A DNA stretch of 64,000 bases from Zeimonas arvi (GTDB lineage Bacteria; Pseudomonadota; Gammaproteobacteria; Burkholderiales; Burkholderiaceae_E): NCBI RefSeq assembly GCF_008039575.1, contig NZ_VDUY01000001.1, forward strand, positions 62,001 to 126,000. Reading direction: 5' to 3'. Shown here one piece after another: positions 26,250-35,357 of this stretch. How positions within the stretch are numbered: the first letter of the stretch is position 1; every line of letters starts with the position of its first letter. A program made the position numbers and the translations under genes. Below the pieces are notes generated by a model. The model was not told the origin of the DNA. It ran no database searches and saw only the letters and a list, made by a program, of their open reading frames with translations.

Positions 26250-27482
26250 ATGCGAGAAATGGACGACGAGCGGACACCAGAAACGCACGGACCCCTGTCG
26301 GGACTGAGAGTCGTCGAGATCTGCAATACGATCGCGGGGCCGGCATGCGCGCGACTCCTTGCGGATTTCGGCGCGGACGTGACGAAGATCGAGCCGCTCG
26401 AAGGCGATGGCGTCCGGCAGATGGGCAAGCACTTCCAGGACGTATCCCTCTACGCCGCCACGATCCTGCGCAACAAGAAATCGGTCGCACTGGACCTCAA
26501 GTCTCCCGAAGGCAGTCGACTGGCCTTCGAGTTGATACGACACGCGGACATCCTCGTGGAGAACAATCGTCCGGGCGTGATGGAACGACTCGGTCTCGGA
26601 TTCGACCGCTTGTCCGAGGCGAATCCCGGACTCGTCATGGTCCGCATCAGCGGCTACGGGCAAACCGGGCCCTATGCGCAACGCCCTGGCTACGGCGCGA
26701 TCTGCGAGGCCTTTGGCGGCGTGCGGCACATGACGGGCGACCCTGATCGCCCGCCGGCGCGGGTGGCGCTCGCAACGACCGATTACCTCACCGCCGTGTA
26801 TGCGGCCCTCGGAGCCGTGATGGCGATCCACGAGCGCACCGGGAGCGGGAAAGGACAAGTGGTCGACGTGGCGCTCTACGAGACCGCTTTCTCGCAGATG
26901 GAATCCTACGTGCCTGCCTACGAGAAGACCGGCTTCGTCCCTGCCCGGGTCGGACCGAACCTGCCCACGATGGCGCCGAACAGTCTCTATCCGACTTCCG
27001 AAGGGGGCTGGATCCTCATTGCGGCCAACAGCAACGCGATCTTTGCCCGCCTGGTCGCGCTCATGGATCAGCCCGAACTGCTGGCGGACGCACGCTTCGC
27101 GTCGATTCAAGCCCGGGGGCGCCCAGACAACATGCGCGCGCTCGACGCGATCATTGCGGCGTGGACTTCCACGCTCGATGCGCAGTCGCTGGAAGCGCGA
27201 TTGCGAGAGGCCGAGGTGCCGACCTCCCGCGTCTACACGATCGCCGACATCTACGAGGACCCGCACTTCGCGGCCCGCGACATGCTCGTGTCGGTCCCGC
27301 ATCCCGCCCTGGGGCACACCACGCAGGTCGGGGTGGTGCCCAAGCTCTCGCGAACACCGGGTTCGATCCGGCACACCGGACACGACATCGGCGCCGACAC
27401 CTGCGAAGTCCTGTCCAGGCTCGGTGTGACCCGGCAGGAAATCGACGATCTGGTCGCCAAGCGGGTGGCCGGTTCGGCCTGA
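26250..27482 (+). CDS. Type III (CaiB/BaiF) CoA-transferase, module II
   Basis: A 410-aa CoA-transferase with LSGLRVVEICNTIAGPACARL (about 16-36), ADVTKIEPLEGD and the probable catalytic Asp178 in TTDYLTAVY. It closely resembles the module III enzyme at 36398-37600, with the same ICEAFGGVRHMTGDPDRPPA-type block, so the two probably act on related acids. The start at 26250 has GGAGG 12 bases upstream; ATG 26259 is an alternative. Confidence 0.9.
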   Translation: MREMDDERTPETHGPLSGLRVVEICNTIAGPACARLLADFGADVTKIEPLEGDGVRQMGKHFQDVSLYAATILRNKKSVALDLKSPEGSRLAFELIRHADILVENNRPGVMERLGLGFDRLSEANPGLVMVRISGYGQTGPYAQRPGYGAICEAFGGVRHMTGDPDRPPARVALATTDYLTAVYAALGAVMAIHERTGSGKGQVVDVALYETAFSQMESYVPAYEKTGFVPARVGPNLPTMAPNSLYPTSEGGWILIAANSNAIFARLVALMDQPELLADARFASIQARGRPDNMRALDAIIAAWTSTLDAQSLEARLREAEVPTSRVYTIADIYEDPHFAARDMLVSVPHPALGHTTQVGVVPKLSRTPGSIRHTGHDIGADTCEVLSRLGVTRQEIDDLVAKRVAGSA

Positions 27483-27534
27483 ATCCGGGCAGAGCCTCGC
27501 AGTCGAATCGCTCAACTCACGAAGGAGCCCTTCC

Positions 27535-29169
27535 GTGTCACACGCAGGCAGGTATCCCAGCACCGAGGCCGACATGCCGGCCGAATCGGCCGAATCCGCA
27601 GGGAATGCGCCTCGGACCTTCTCGGCCGATGGCGAATGGGCCGAGGAACTCCAGGAGCTCGCAGTGCGGCGGGCCGAAGCCGCGGCAATGGGGGGCGAGG
27701 AAGCACTCGCGAAGATGAGGGCGCAGGGTCGCATGAACGCGCGGGAACGCATCGCCGCTCTGCTCGACCCGGGCAGCTTCCGCGAGATGGGGCGAGTTGC
27801 AGGCAAAGGGCGGTACGACGCCGAGGGATTCTTCCAGGGCATCAGCCCCGTCAATGCAATCATCGGCAACGGGCGGATCGAAGGACGGAAGGTCGTCGTG
27901 TCGGCCGACGACTATTCGCTGCGGGCGGGATCCTCGGAAGCCACGATCTCGGACAAGTGGGTCTATGCGGAGCGCATGGCATTGACCCTCAAGATGCCGC
28001 TCGTCCGCCTGGTCGACACAGCGGGCGGCAGCGTCAAGCTGCTGGAGCAGCAGGGCAGCAGCAAGATCCCGGGGTACCCGAACTGGCCGGTCGTCGAACT
28101 CCTGCGCACCGTTCCTGTCGTTGGCGTGGCGCTCGGATCGTGCGCCGGTCTCGGGGCGATAAAGGTGCTCATGTCGCACTTCTCGGTGATGGTGCGTGAC
28201 CAGGCTCAGGTATTCGCCGCAGGCCCGCCAGTCGTCAAGCAAGCCTATGGCGTCAGCATCGACAAGAACGATCTGGGCGGCTATACGGTCCATCGGCGCA
28301 GCGCGCTCGTGCACAACGAGGCAAGCTCGGAGGAGGACGCGCTTGCCCAGGTGCGCCGATTCCTGTCCTACCTTCCTCGCAATGCCGCAAGACTGCCCAC
28401 CCGCACTGCATGCAGCGATGCGCCGGACAGGGCCGACGATTGGCTCAAGAACGCCATCCCGAAGGATCGCCGCAAGGTGTTCGATGCCCGCCGCATTCTT
28501 GCGTCGGTGTTCGACGAAGGATCGATCTTCGAGATCGGTCGATACCAGGGTGGGTCGGTGATCACCGCGCTCGCCCGGCTGGACGGCTATCCGGTGGGCG
28601 TCCTGTGCAGCGATCCCAGGGTCGCCGGAGGCGCGATGACGCTCGCCTCGGCCTGGAAGACCGAGCGCCACGTGAAGCTCTGCGACACCTTCGGCCTGCC
28701 GGTCATCAACCTGGTGGATCAACCCGGCAATGCCACCGGTCCGGAGGCAGAATTGCAGGGCACCTTGCTTGGTGCCGTGCGCGTGATGATGACGCTCGAA
28801 ACGATACGCGTGCCGTGGATGTCGATGATCCTGAGACGGGCGTTCGGAATGGCTGGCGGACTTCACGCGCCGAAGTACTTCCCCCAGCTCAATCATCGGA
28901 TGGCCTGGCCCTCCGCACGCTGGGGATCGATACCGATCGAAGGAGGCGTCGCCGCGGCATACCGCAGCGAGATCACGGCAGCGGACGATCCAGAGGCCCG
29001 ACGCCAGGAACTCGAGGCCTATTACCACCGCATCGGATCACCGTTTCGCACTGCGGAGAAGTTCGGAATCCTGGACATCATCGATCCCCGGGAGACCCGT
29101 TCGGTCCTCTGCGATTGGATCGAGGACGCCTACGAGGTACTCGAGGCAAATCGGCCGACTCAGCGATAG
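27535..29169 (+). CDS. Acyl-CoA carboxylase carboxyltransferase subunit, module II
   Basis: A 544-aa crotonase-fold carboxyltransferase (PccB/MccB type). The N-terminal half (about 90-290) carries ISPVNAIIGNGRIEGRKVVV and VDTAGGSVKLLEQQGSSKIPG. The C-terminal half (about 310-530) carries RKILASVFDEGSIFEIGRYQ and LVDQPGNATGPEAE. It would move carboxybiotin's carboxyl group to an acyl-CoA, needing a biotin carboxylase (31067-32425) and carrier (43742-43969) encoded elsewhere in the region. It is a clear paralogue of 38725-40305. The start is GTG 27535 with AAGGAG 7 bases upstream. Confidence 0.88.
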   Translation: MSHAGRYPSTEADMPAESAESAGNAPRTFSADGEWAEELQELAVRRAEAAAMGGEEALAKMRAQGRMNARERIAALLDPGSFREMGRVAGKGRYDAEGFFQGISPVNAIIGNGRIEGRKVVVSADDYSLRAGSSEATISDKWVYAERMALTLKMPLVRLVDTAGGSVKLLEQQGSSKIPGYPNWPVVELLRTVPVVGVALGSCAGLGAIKVLMSHFSVMVRDQAQVFAAGPPVVKQAYGVSIDKNDLGGYTVHRRSALVHNEASSEEDALAQVRRFLSYLPRNAARLPTRTACSDAPDRADDWLKNAIPKDRRKVFDARRILASVFDEGSIFEIGRYQGGSVITALARLDGYPVGVLCSDPRVAGGAMTLASAWKTERHVKLCDTFGLPVINLVDQPGNATGPEAELQGTLLGAVRVMMTLETIRVPWMSMILRRAFGMAGGLHAPKYFPQLNHRMAWPSARWGSIPIEGGVAAAYRSEITAADDPEARRQELEAYYHRIGSPFRTAEKFGILDIIDPRETRSVLCDWIEDAYEVLEANRPTQR

Positions 29170-29217
29170 CGCGAGCGGAAGGAATGAAGTGATCAAAGCG
29201 CACGAGAGGAGACCTGG

Positions 29218-30186
29218 ATGAACACGCTGATTCGAAAATCGCTGCTGGCAGTGGCTTCGCTGCTTGTCGCAGGCGCGGCAGCAGCACAGTATCCGGACAA
29301 ACCGATCCAGATCATCGTGCCATTCCCGCCGGGTGGCAGCGTCGACCCGATCGCCCGGGCCCTGCAGAATGACATGCAGGCCCGCCTCGGCGTCCCGCTG
29401 GTCATATCGAACCAACCAGGCGCGGGTGGGACTCTGGGAACAGCGAAAGTCGCCAGGGCAACGCCGGATGGATACACGCTGGGCATCACCACGGTAGGCC
29501 CGCTCACCACGCAACCGCACATGACGCAGTTGCAGTACGACATCGACTCTTTCGACTACGTCTGCCGAACGCATGTGACTCCGCAGGTTCTGGCCGTTCC
29601 CCTCGATTCGCCGCTTCGCACGCTGAAAGACTTCATCGAGTATGGCCGGAAGAACTCCGGCAAGATCACGCTCTCGTCGACAGGGATCGGGTCTCTGCCT
29701 CACCTCGCGGCGGTCGAACTGGGTCAACTGGGCGGCTACGAATGGGTGCACGTCCCGACCAAGGGTGACTCCGAGGCGTTGACACTCGCGCTTTCGGGGG
29801 ACATCACCGGGTGGATCGCCGGCGTCCAGACCTTCTCGCGGATGTCATCGAAGCTGAGAGCACTCGGAATCCTCGAGGAAGCGCGCAACCCGGCATTGCC
29901 CGACGTCCCTACTTTCAAGGAACAAGGTATTCCCCTGTCCTCGGCCGGCTGGGGCGGGCTCATCGCGCCAAAGGGAACCTCGCCAGCAATGGTCGCGAAG
30001 CTCTCCGACGCCTGCGCACAGGCATCCAGATCCCCCGAGTTCCTGAAGATCCTGAATACACTCCTCGTTCCGCAGGGCTATTTGCCGGCATCCGAGTTCG
30101 AGGCCTTCGTGAGGCAGGAATACGAGCGTTACGGAACGCTCATCAGGCAAACCGGCGCTGCACCGGAAAAAGGAAGCGCTCGATGA
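29218..30186 (+). CDS. Bug/TctC-family periplasmic binding protein, module II
   Basis: A 322-aa receptor with a signal peptide ending near residue 22 (GAAAAQ), then YPDKPIQIIVPFPPGGSVDP and the ISNQPGAGGTLGTAKVA stretch. It overlaps the amidohydrolase gene by four bases (ATGA), so the two are translationally coupled. No membrane subunits are adjacent. Confidence 0.9.
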   Translation: MNTLIRKSLLAVASLLVAGAAAAQYPDKPIQIIVPFPPGGSVDPIARALQNDMQARLGVPLVISNQPGAGGTLGTAKVARATPDGYTLGITTVGPLTTQPHMTQLQYDIDSFDYVCRTHVTPQVLAVPLDSPLRTLKDFIEYGRKNSGKITLSSTGIGSLPHLAAVELGQLGGYEWVHVPTKGDSEALTLALSGDITGWIAGVQTFSRMSSKLRALGILEEARNPALPDVPTFKEQGIPLSSAGWGGLIAPKGTSPAMVAKLSDACAQASRSPEFLKILNTLLVPQGYLPASEFEAFVRQEYERYGTLIRQTGAAPEKGSAR

Positions 30187-31022
30187 CGCCCTCCGAAGTG
30201 CCGGCAGGTGCCTGCGACTCGCACGTGCACCTCTATGGCCCATTGGACAGGTATCCGGTCGCGCCGCAGGCGGCCTATGCCGTGCCGGATGCAACGCCAG
30301 AAGAGTTCCTTTCGCTGCAGAAGGCGGCAGGGATTTCGCGGGCCGTCATCGTACATGCCGTCGCCAGTGGCCGCGACAACAGGCGAACGCTCGATGCCCT
30401 GTGCGAACATCCGGATCGTTTCCGTGGCGTGCTCACGCCGCCGCTCGCACTGCCGACGGACCAGCAGTTGGCCAACTGGGATCGAATCGGCGTACGGGGA
30501 ATCCGTTTCTCCTACACCGGATCGGCGCAACCCGGCATGAAGATCGACCTGGCGTTGGTCAGGCGGATTGCCGCCTTGGGCTGGCACGCACAGGTGCATA
30601 TCGAGCATGACCAGATCCTGGAACTCGAAGGCCTGCTCTCAGACTTGCCCGGGCGCGTGGTCATCGACCACATGGCCAGAATCCCCGCGACCGGCGCCGT
30701 GTCGAGCAAATCCTTCGCTGCCCTGCTGCGCCTTCTCGACCGCGGCAACGTCTGGGTCAAGCTGTCCGCGCCGATGAGACTATCGGCCGAACCCGGCCCG
30801 CCGTATCGCGATGTCGGTGAGATGGCCCGCGCCCTCGTCGATCATGCACCCGAGCGATTGGTCTGGGGATCGGACTGGCCTCACGTGAACTTCCCGGGCC
30901 CCATCCCGCGTTACATCGCGTTGCTGCAATTGATGGAGGACTGGGTACCGGACGTCGGGCTCCGGAAGCGCATCCTCGTCGACAACGCCTGCGAACTCTA
31001 CGGATTCCCGGTGCCCGGCTGA
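30183..31022 (+). CDS. Amidohydrolase-family metal-dependent hydrolase
   Basis: A 279-aa TIM-barrel hydrolase. HxH lies near the start (CDSHVHLYG, His14 and His16), followed by VHAVASGRDNR, a His in the AQVHIEHDQ strand, VIDHMAR and the terminal metal Asp in LVWGSDWPH. This pattern matches the group holding 2-pyrone-4,6-dicarboxylate lactonase (LigI) and 4-sulfomuconolactone hydrolase, so it probably opens a lactone. The substrate is not evident. It is the last gene of module II, convergent with the biotin carboxylase gene 44 bp away. Confidence 0.8.
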   Translation: MTPSEVPAGACDSHVHLYGPLDRYPVAPQAAYAVPDATPEEFLSLQKAAGISRAVIVHAVASGRDNRRTLDALCEHPDRFRGVLTPPLALPTDQQLANWDRIGVRGIRFSYTGSAQPGMKIDLALVRRIAALGWHAQVHIEHDQILELEGLLSDLPGRVVIDHMARIPATGAVSSKSFAALLRLLDRGNVWVKLSAPMRLSAEPGPPYRDVGEMARALVDHAPERLVWGSDWPHVNFPGPIPRYIALLQLMEDWVPDVGLRKRILVDNACELYGFPVPG

Positions 31023-31066
31023 GGCCTGGACGGCACCGTTCCTCCGCGTCGTTCGACGACTCTTGC

Positions 31067-32425
31067 CTAGACCGCCGCGCGCATCCGCTGCGTGACCACG
31101 GCCGCGAGCCCGGTGTGCACGGCCCCTGCCGCGAACTCCGGGCTCTCCAACACCGCGGCCAGGAAAGGCAGATTGGTCTTCAGGCCCTCGATCCGGAACG
31201 CGCGCACCGCCTCGAGTGCCTTGCGGATTGCCGCGGGCCGGTCCGCCGCATGCACGATCAGCTTGGCGATCATCGGATCGTAGTACGGCGTGACCCGGTC
31301 TCCCTCTGCAAAGCCGCTCTCGATCCGCACGCCCGCCATCTCGGGCGGCCGGAAGACTTCCAGCGGACCGGGCGACGGGATGAATCGCAGCGGATCCTCG
31401 GCGTAGACGCGCAACTGGATCGCATGTCCATTGCGCGGCAGCTGCATCGGGATCACGTCGGACAGGCGCTCGCCGTACGCGAGCCGGATCTGCGAGGCGA
31501 CGATGTCGACCCCGGTGATCTCCTCGGTCACGCCGTGCTCCACCTGCAGCCGCGTGTTCATTTCGAGGAAGCTGAAGCCGACCTCGGGCTCGTACAGCGT
31601 CTCGACCGTGCCGATGTTGTCGTAGCCCAGACCCTGCATGATCGCGGTGGCGCGATCGGCCATCGCGTCGGCGGTGGGCCCGGCCAGGCCCGGCGCGCCC
31701 GCTTCCTCGATCACCTTCTGGTGGCGACGCTGCACCGAGCAGTCGCGCTCGTACAGGTGCATCGCACTGCCGTGGCGATCAGCCAGCAGCTGGAACTCCA
31801 CGTGGCGCGGCTGCTGCAGGAGGCGCTCCACGTAGAGCTCGCCGTTGCCGAAGCTGCGCGCGGCGAGCGAGCCGGCGCGCTCGATCGCGGAGGCCAGCGA
31901 CGCCTCGTCGTGCGCCGCCAGCATGCCGATGCCGCCACCGCCGGCAGCGGGCTTGACCAGCAGCGGAAAGCCCACCGCAGCCGCGCGGGCCACGCGTTCC
32001 TCCGCGCTGCCCGACAGAACCTCGCTGCTCGGGCACATCGGCATGCCGTGCGCCTTCATCAGCACCTTGGCGCGCGTCTTGTGGCCCATCGCGTCGAGCC
32101 AGCGCGGACTCGGCCCGATGAAGGCGAGCCCGGCGTCGCGCACCGCCTGCGCGAACTCGGACTTCTCCGAGAGGAAGCCGTAGCCCGGGTGCACCGCGTC
32201 GGCTCCGCTGCGGCGCGCAGCCTCGAGCAGCGCACCGATGTCTAGGTAGCTTGCCGCCGCGGGCGCCGGCCCGATCGCGTGGGCCTCGTCGGCCTCCCGC
32301 ACGTGGGGCAACGCCGCGTCGGCCTCGGAGTACACCGCCACCGTCTTCACACCCAGGCCGCGCGCGGCACGGTTGACGCGGCGCGCCACCGCCCCGCGGT
32401 TGGCGATCAGGATTTTCTTGAACAT
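31067..32425 (-). CDS. Biotin carboxylase subunit of an acyl-CoA carboxylase
   Basis: A 452-aa ATP-grasp biotin carboxylase with no fused biotin carrier. The order is FKKILIANRG, HPGYGFLSE, KPAAGGGGIGM, EMNTRLQVEHG and a C-terminal AIQLRVYAEDP segment. It carboxylates the biotin on a separate carrier (43742-43969) for one or more carboxyltransferases (27535, 38725 and 42154). Several usual motif residues differ: NRGAV for NRGEI, GGGGIGM for GGGGRGM and QVEHGVTE for QVEHPVTE, so it is a divergent branch. It is the last gene of the module III operon, 4 bp after the cytochrome gene. Confidence 0.88.
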   Translation of the reverse strand: MFKKILIANRGAVARRVNRAARGLGVKTVAVYSEADAALPHVREADEAHAIGPAPAAASYLDIGALLEAARRSGADAVHPGYGFLSEKSEFAQAVRDAGLAFIGPSPRWLDAMGHKTRAKVLMKAHGMPMCPSSEVLSGSAEERVARAAAVGFPLLVKPAAGGGGIGMLAAHDEASLASAIERAGSLAARSFGNGELYVERLLQQPRHVEFQLLADRHGSAMHLYERDCSVQRRHQKVIEEAGAPGLAGPTADAMADRATAIMQGLGYDNIGTVETLYEPEVGFSFLEMNTRLQVEHGVTEEITGVDIVASQIRLAYGERLSDVIPMQLPRNGHAIQLRVYAEDPLRFIPSPGPLEVFRPPEMAGVRIESGFAEGDRVTPYYDPMIAKLIVHAADRPAAIRKALEAVRAFRIEGLKTNLPFLAAVLESPEFAAGAVHTGLAAVVTQRMRAAV

Positions 32426-32429
32426 GGGT

Positions 32430-33023
32430 TCACTTGCAGTCGGTCATGCATCGCTCGGCGATGAAATCCGCCTTCATCGGGCCGGGCCTGAAACCGTCGC
32501 GGTTCGGCATGCGCACCGCCGGCAGGCTGCGCGCGTCCATCGTCGCGTCGGCGCTCACGATACCGTTGGCGTGCAGCAGCCAGGCGGCCAGCGCGTAGAC
32601 CTCGTTGGCGCTCAGCGATTGCGGCTGGTCGTGCGGCATGGCTCGGCGCACGTAGTCGAACAGCGTGGGGGCGTAGGGCCAGTAGCTGCCGACCGTACGC
32701 ACCGGCTTGTCGGTGGCGAGCGTGCCCTTGCCGCCCACCAACCGGTCGGCCGGCTTGCCCTCTCCGTTCGCGCCGTGACAGGCCGCGCACTTCTGCGCGT
32801 AGATCGCCTTGCCCTGCGCCACGGTGCCCGAGCCGGCGGGCAGGCCGGTGCCGTCGGGGCTCACGTCGATGTCCCAGCCGCGCAGTTCCTCCGCGCTGGG
32901 GGCTCGGCCGATGCCGAAGGGCTTGCCGCCGTTCGCCGCGATGTGCTGGCCAGTGCCCGCGCAACCGGCCAGGAGGACGGCCGCGACGATCGTGGCGCCG
33001 ATGAAACCTTCACGCGTGGACAT
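32430..33023 (-). CDS. Cytochrome c subunit of sulfite dehydrogenase, SoxD/SorB-like
   Basis: A 197-aa exported monoheme cytochrome c. It has a hydrophobic leader with lipobox-like LLAGC (Cys21), the heme site CAACH (Cys79, Cys82, His83), and a distal MPHDQPQSLSANEVYALAAWLL segment carrying a candidate axial Met. It would take electrons from the adjacent sulfite dehydrogenase to the respiratory chain, after heme attachment by the Ccm system. GGGGAGG lies 7 bases before the start at 33023, and the gene overlaps the soxC-like gene by 14 bp. It is shorter than diheme SoxD. Confidence 0.85.
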   Translation of the reverse strand: MSTREGFIGATIVAAVLLAGCAGTGQHIAANGGKPFGIGRAPSAEELRGWDIDVSPDGTGLPAGSGTVAQGKAIYAQKCAACHGANGEGKPADRLVGGKGTLATDKPVRTVGSYWPYAPTLFDYVRRAMPHDQPQSLSANEVYALAAWLLHANGIVSADATMDARSLPAVRMPNRDGFRPGPMKADFIAERCMTDCK

Positions 33024-34266
33024 TCGTGACCTCCCCGTTGGCGCCGATCTTCCAGCTCTGGATTCCGTTGTAGTGGTAGAAGGTGTTCGACCCGCGCTCA
33101 TCGATCAGCCGCTGCCGCGTGGGCTGCACGTAGCCCGACTCGTCCACCGCCCGGCTCTGGAGGATCGTGGGCGAGCCGTCCCACTCCCAGGGCAGGCGAA
33201 AGCGGGTGATCGACTTGCTGAGCACCGGCTCCTGCAGGCGCGCCTCGCGCCAGCTGCGTCCGCCGTCCATCGACACGTCCACGCTGCGGATCTTGCCGCG
33301 TCCCGACCAGGCGATGCCGCTGATCTCGTGGAAGCCCTTTTCGCGCAGCGTCTGCCCGCCCGAGGGCGACAGGATCACCGACTTCGCATCCATCATCAGG
33401 GTGAACTGCAGGGCCGTGCCGTCGCGCTGCAGGTCGGTGTACTTGGAGGTCTCCTCGCGCGTGTGGAAGGGCTCAGCACCCACCTTCAGCCGCCTGAGCC
33501 ACTTGATGCTCAGGTTCCCCTCGATGCCGGGCAGCAGCAGACGCAAGGGATAGCCCTGCTCCGGGCGAAGCATCTCGCCGTTCTGGCTATAGACGAGCAT
33601 TGCATCGTCGAGCGCCAACTCGATCGGGACGCTGCGCGTCATCGCCGCGGCGTCGGCGCCTTCGGCCAGCAGCCAGCGGCCCTGGGGCTTGATGCCCACG
33701 TCGTCGAGGATCGTGGACAGCATCACGCCGGTCCACTCGGCGCAGCTCAGCAGGCCGTGGATCTCCTGAGCGGTCTTGCCGGCCGGCGCGCGCCATTGCG
33801 ACAGGCTGTTTCCCGAGCACTCGAGAAAGCAGGTGCGCGACACGGCCGGGTAGCGCATCAGGTCATTCATCGTGAGCAGCAGCGGGCGCGCGACGAGGCC
33901 GTGGATCATCAGCCGGTGCTGGTCGGGGTCGATCATCGGCACCCCGGCGTGATGACGCTCGAAGAACAGTCCGTTCGGCGTGATCGTGCCGTGCAACCTG
34001 TGGAGCGGCGTGCGGGTCGCGGTCGGGAATGCCGCGGGCGCCGAAGGCAGCACGCGCGCCACGTCCTTCACGTGGGGCGACGGCAGGCCGTAGGGCGGGC
34101 TCAGGAAGGTCCTGCCCTGCTCCTTCATCCACTGCGGCGTGTCGGGCGGCAGGTTGCCGGCCTGCGTGCCGGTCGCCCTGGCGGCCAGGCTCGCGCCCGC
34201 AGCCAGCGCGGGGACCGCGCCGAGGCGGGCGAGTGCCCGCCGCCTGTTTCCTCGTCTGTCTTCCAT
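33010..34266 (-). CDS. Molybdopterin sulfite dehydrogenase, SoxC/SorA-like
   Basis: A 418-aa sulfite-oxidase-fold enzyme. A twin-arginine leader (NRRRALARLG, residues 7-16) implies folded export. The Mo domain holds RTCFLECSGNS with the conserved molybdenum-ligating Cys150. The C-terminal dimerisation domain contains GIAWSGRGKIRSVDVSMDGG. It oxidises sulfite (or protein-bound sulfane in SoxCD) in the periplasm and passes electrons to the cytochrome encoded next. The start at 34266 has an excellent ribosome binding site (GGAGGAGGTGA). No soxXYZAB genes are nearby, favouring free sulfite oxidation. Confidence 0.9.
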   Translation of the reverse strand: MEDRRGNRRRALARLGAVPALAAGASLAARATGTQAGNLPPDTPQWMKEQGRTFLSPPYGLPSPHVKDVARVLPSAPAAFPTATRTPLHRLHGTITPNGLFFERHHAGVPMIDPDQHRLMIHGLVARPLLLTMNDLMRYPAVSRTCFLECSGNSLSQWRAPAGKTAQEIHGLLSCAEWTGVMLSTILDDVGIKPQGRWLLAEGADAAAMTRSVPIELALDDAMLVYSQNGEMLRPEQGYPLRLLLPGIEGNLSIKWLRRLKVGAEPFHTREETSKYTDLQRDGTALQFTLMMDAKSVILSPSGGQTLREKGFHEISGIAWSGRGKIRSVDVSMDGGRSWREARLQEPVLSKSITRFRLPWEWDGSPTILQSRAVDESGYVQPTRQRLIDERGSNTFYHYNGIQSWKIGANGEVTNVHA

Positions 34267-34337
34267 CTTCACCTCCTCCTCGTTGTCGGTTCTGCTGGCG
34301 CCGGCGCCCACGACCGCCATGCCTGCCCCGTCGTCGG

Positions 34338-35357
34338 TCAGCGCAGCAGCGCCACGCCGCCCAGCACCACTGCGGCGATGAACAGCGTCTCGCCGACGAT
34401 CATCACCACCGGCTGCCAGCCGAGTTCGGCCAACTGTCGGAAGGAGGTCTTCACCCCCAGGGCGGCAATCGCCACCACCAGGCACCAGCGCGACAGGTCG
34501 CCGAGCCCCGTGGCCACCGCTTTCGGGACGACGCCCACGCTGTTGAGCACCACCAGCGCGATGAATGCCACCAGGAAACCGGGCAGCAAGGGCGGGCGGG
34601 CGGCGGCCGGGGCTCCCGGATCCGCATGTGCGTCGTGCACGTTGCGATAGACCTGCGAGAAGATCACCACCACCGGCACAAGCAGCGCCACCCGCATCAG
34701 CTTGACCAGCGTGGCGCCGTCCCCCACCTCGGGCGAAATCATGAACCCGGCGCCGACCACCTGGGCCACGTCGTGGATCGATCCGCCCAGGAAGACCGCC
34801 GCGCCGCGCGCGTCCAGCGCCAGCGACTCGGCCAGCAGCGGGTAGAGCACCATCGCCACCGTGGACAGCGTGGTGACGCCCACCACGGTGAGCAGCGTGA
34901 AGCGCTGGTGATCCTTGCCTTGGGGAAGCACCGCCGAGATCGCCAGCGCCGCCGACGCGCCGCAGATCGCGACCGCGCCGCCGGTCAGCAGGCCGTCCGC
35001 CGCCTTGCGCCCGAGCAGGCGCGCCAGCAGCCAGCCGAAGAGGATCGTTCCGGCGACCGCGATCACGACGATGGCCGCGGGCATCAAGCCGAGGGCCGCG
35101 ATCTGCTCCAGGCCGATCCGCGCACCCAGCAGCGCCACGCCGAACCGCAGGATCTTCTTCGAGGCGAAGTCGATCCCCGCCTTCACGCGCGGCCCTTCGG
35201 CGGCGAAGTTGAACGCCATGCCGAACAGCAGCGCGAACAGCAGTTGCGGGCCATCGTAGCGCTGGGCCAGGAAGCTGGCGGCCAGCGCGATCGTGACCGC
35301 GGTCAGGACGCCCGGTGCCAGGCCGCGCACTCGGCTCGCGAGGTCTCGCGCGCTCAT
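34338..35357 (-). CDS. YeiH-family (UPF0324) putative sulfate exporter
   Basis: A 339-aa polytopic protein with about 10-11 hydrophobic segments. Family landmarks are ILRFGVALLGARIGLEQI near 69-86, GGAVAICGASAALAISAV near 125-142 and FLGGSIHDVAQVVGAGF near 188-204. The family is annotated as putative sulfate exporters, largely from such contexts. Its ATG directly abuts the stop of the hydratase gene (TAGATG), and the sulfite dehydrogenase genes follow 72 bp downstream. The location supports disposal of sulfate made from sulfite. Confidence 0.88.
   Translation of the reverse strand: MSARDLASRVRGLAPGVLTAVTIALAASFLAQRYDGPQLLFALLFGMAFNFAAEGPRVKAGIDFASKKILRFGVALLGARIGLEQIAALGLMPAAIVVIAVAGTILFGWLLARLLGRKAADGLLTGGAVAICGASAALAISAVLPQGKDHQRFTLLTVVGVTTLSTVAMVLYPLLAESLALDARGAAVFLGGSIHDVAQVVGAGFMISPEVGDGATLVKLMRVALLVPVVVIFSQVYRNVHDAHADPGAPAAARPPLLPGFLVAFIALVVLNSVGVVPKAVATGLGDLSRWCLVVAIAALGVKTSFRQLAELGWQPVVMIVGETLFIAAVVLGGVALLR

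Noticed and set aside
31067-34266. A full thiosulfate-oxidising Sox system
   Set aside because: Only SoxC/SoxD-like genes are present. No soxX, Y, Z, A or B was found in the window, and the cytochrome is the short monoheme type, so sulfite oxidation is the safer reading.
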